DNA of 6,477 nt, from positions 1-6,477 of the forward strand of contig DFBD01000109.1 in the NCBI GenBank assembly GCA_002367255.1. The letters run 5' to 3'. The notes beneath the pieces are model-generated. The model worked only from the letters and a program-made list of their open reading frames with translations, ran no database searches and was not told the DNA's origin. Both the position numbers and the translations under genes were made by a program. This document shows, in pieces, positions 5,581 through 6,477 of this stretch. Source of the DNA: Rhodobacterales bacterium UBA3089 (GTDB taxonomy: Bacteria > Pseudomonadota > Alphaproteobacteria > Rhodobacterales > Rhodobacteraceae). Position 1 is the stretch's first letter. Every line of letters starts with the position of its first letter.

Positions 5581-6055
5581 GATTGAAAGTTTCAAGGCGC
5601 TTGTCGCCAATTCACCGGCCTTGCTGGCGCGATGGGTCGATTACAGTGATACCTTGATTGCCGAAGCTGAGGCCGATGGTATCGACGTCACAAAAGAAGA
5701 CCTTGCCACACTTTCATCCGTCCGAATATACGCCATTTCTGGCCAAACCGTGGGCGATTGGAAAGCTGAGGCTTATCAAAATCTGCCCGCATTTCGCGCG
5801 GCGCAAGAATTACGCGAATTACAGGCGGCGCTGGCGGACGAACGGGATAACCGACACGTACAAGCCGTGGAGTCTATTAATAATCTTTCACCGGAAGAGC
5901 GTTTGCGGCGCGGGCGTGAAATGAGCGTGGGCAAGGTAGCGGATACCACGGCCCCAAGCTACTCGGCAGCGGAGAAAGCTTCGCTGGTAAAGCAAGCAGA
6001 AAGAATGCGGGGTGGCGCACGTATCAGTTTTGCGCGCGAGCACGGGCTTCTGTGA
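5573..6055 (+). CDS. Hypothetical protein, 160 aa, translationally coupled
   Basis: ATG 5573 is chosen because GGAG at 5562-5565 lies 7 bases upstream. Earlier in-frame starts would add a basic stretch read from inside the preceding gene. The 8-base overlap (ATGTCTGA) with the HTH gene implies translational coupling. The protein is soluble-looking, acidic in its first half (SDTLIAEAEADGIDVTKEDL), with a helical and possibly coiled segment at about 74-100 (FRAAQELRELQAALADERDN). It ends with a polar, basic region containing LSPEERLRRGREMSVG and AERMRGGARISFAREHGLL. There is no signal peptide or membrane segment. I do not recognise the family. Its place in the run suggests a small satellite or phage accessory protein. 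Confidence 0.85.
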   Translation: MSEIESFKALVANSPALLARWVDYSDTLIAEAEADGIDVTKEDLATLSSVRIYAISGQTVGDWKAEAYQNLPAFRAAQELRELQAALADERDNRHVQAVESINNLSPEERLRRGREMSVGKVADTTAPSYSAAEKASLVKQAERMRGGARISFAREHGLL

Positions 6056-6234
6056 TGAATATTTCCGAAATAATTGCCGTTATTAAGGCGCGCGCTGGAC
6101 CGCCTGAGTCGCACTTTCGTCTGTGCGGCTCGGGTGGGTTTATGCTCGATTCCACCCACGTATCATCGGCTCAATATGCCCGCGTGATTCAGTTCTTCGC
6201 GGGCGAGGAACGGTATGGGTGGCGACATGACTAA
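6055..6234 (+). CDS. Hypothetical small protein, 59 aa
   Basis: The start ATG shares one base with the previous stop (TGATG), a classic coupling arrangement. A GTG at 6052 would add one residue. The product begins MNISEIIAVIKARAGPP and ends FFAGEERYGWRHD. It has one Cys and no membrane segment, zinc motif or other feature I recognise. The middle, GSGGFMLDSTHVSSAQYARV, could be a short strand-helix unit. Little can be said beyond its operon position. Coding is supported by tight overlaps with real-looking genes on both sides. Confidence 0.7.
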   Translation: MNISEIIAVIKARAGPPESHFRLCGSGGFMLDSTHVSSAQYARVIQFFAGEERYGWRHD

Positions 6235-6477
6235 ACGCGAGGAACGGGACGAACGGTTTGCCCAACTGGTGGCTGAGGGTGACCGGACTCTTACTGAGGC
6301 GTGGCTTTTGTCTTCGGGTGACGAAGTCAGACCTGAAAATACGCCGGGCCGCCGTGTATCGGCCTCACGCGCCGGTAAACGTTGCGCCGAAAGGATTGCC
6401 CAACTGAAACGTGAACGTGCTACCTCACAGGCCCCTCAAGAGGCAGAGACGCTGACGGCGGGGAGGCTGCAAGAACT
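6227..6477 (+). CDS. Terminase small subunit-like protein (3' partial)
   Basis: ATG 6227 overlaps the previous gene's stop by 8 bases, with GGGTGG at 6217-6222 as a likely ribosome site. The frame stays open to the window end (83 codons plus 2 bases). Its start, RDERFAQLVAEGDRTLTEAW, followed later by ASRAGKRCAERIAQLKRER, has the spacing of small terminase (TerS) N-terminal domains: a helix-turn-helix segment and then an Ala/Arg/Leu-rich helix that recognises packaging sites. In full-length TerS an oligomerisation region would follow. In satellites, a private TerS redirects the helper phage's packaging. The match is by pattern only. A generic HTH DNA-binding protein is the main alternative. 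Confidence 0.55.
   Translation, partial: MTKREERDERFAQLVAEGDRTLTEAWLLSSGDEVRPENTPGRRVSASRAGKRCAERIAQLKRERATSQAPQEAETLTAGRLQE

Noticed and set aside
1..6477. CRISPR array, rRNA or insertion sequence
   Set aside because: No regularly spaced repeats with spacers, no rRNA-like conserved segments and no transposase were seen.

Overview
The window looks like mobile-element DNA from a GC-rich alphaproteobacterium, most likely Rhodobacterales. That placement is an inference from the high-GC, GC3-rich codon use of the left half and from the style of the first integrase's N-terminus. There are no housekeeping genes, and every credible gene is on the + strand.

Left module (about 1-3600). The window opens in the tail of a virion or packaging gene cluster: a possible C-terminal fragment, then a small unidentified ORF (90-239). 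Next comes a large gene that fuses an HK97-type prohead protease to an HK97-fold major capsid protein (243-2114). A well-placed internal ribosome binding site and ATG could also make the capsid protein alone. No head-tail connector or tail genes follow the capsid gene. Instead there is a GC-rich hairpin, a small winged-HTH/excisionase-like protein (2221-2472) and an intact tyrosine integrase (2473-3537). Capsid genes running straight into xis and int is the layout expected of a capsid-forming satellite or a reduced prophage, rather than a complete tailed phage.

Junction (about 3538-3810). This stretch has no credible gene and part of it is clearly AT-richer than its surroundings. It holds nested inverted repeats just after the first integrase, a 12-nt direct repeat (TTGGGGGCCAGT, two copies) flanking a 7-bp inverted repeat around a tRNA T-loop-like sequence, and a 16-nt sequence that recurs inside the next gene. 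It is the best candidate in the window for an attachment-site region.

Right module (about 3811-6477). A second integrase of the P4/DUF4102 family (3811-5136) is followed by a short control region with a small palindrome and three ACTGTG motifs at 10- and 20-bp spacing. A tightly overlapping run then begins: an 89-aa HTH-like protein, a 160-aa unknown protein, a 59-aa unknown protein, and the start of a protein resembling a small terminase subunit, cut by the window end. Integrase, small HTH protein, small ORFs and TerS-like protein is reminiscent of phage-inducible chromosomal islands.

The simplest reading is two integrative elements side by side in the same orientation, meeting near 3.6-3.8 kb. 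Both carry packaging or capsid functions and no tail gene is visible. The window is too short to show either outer end, so this remains a hypothesis.
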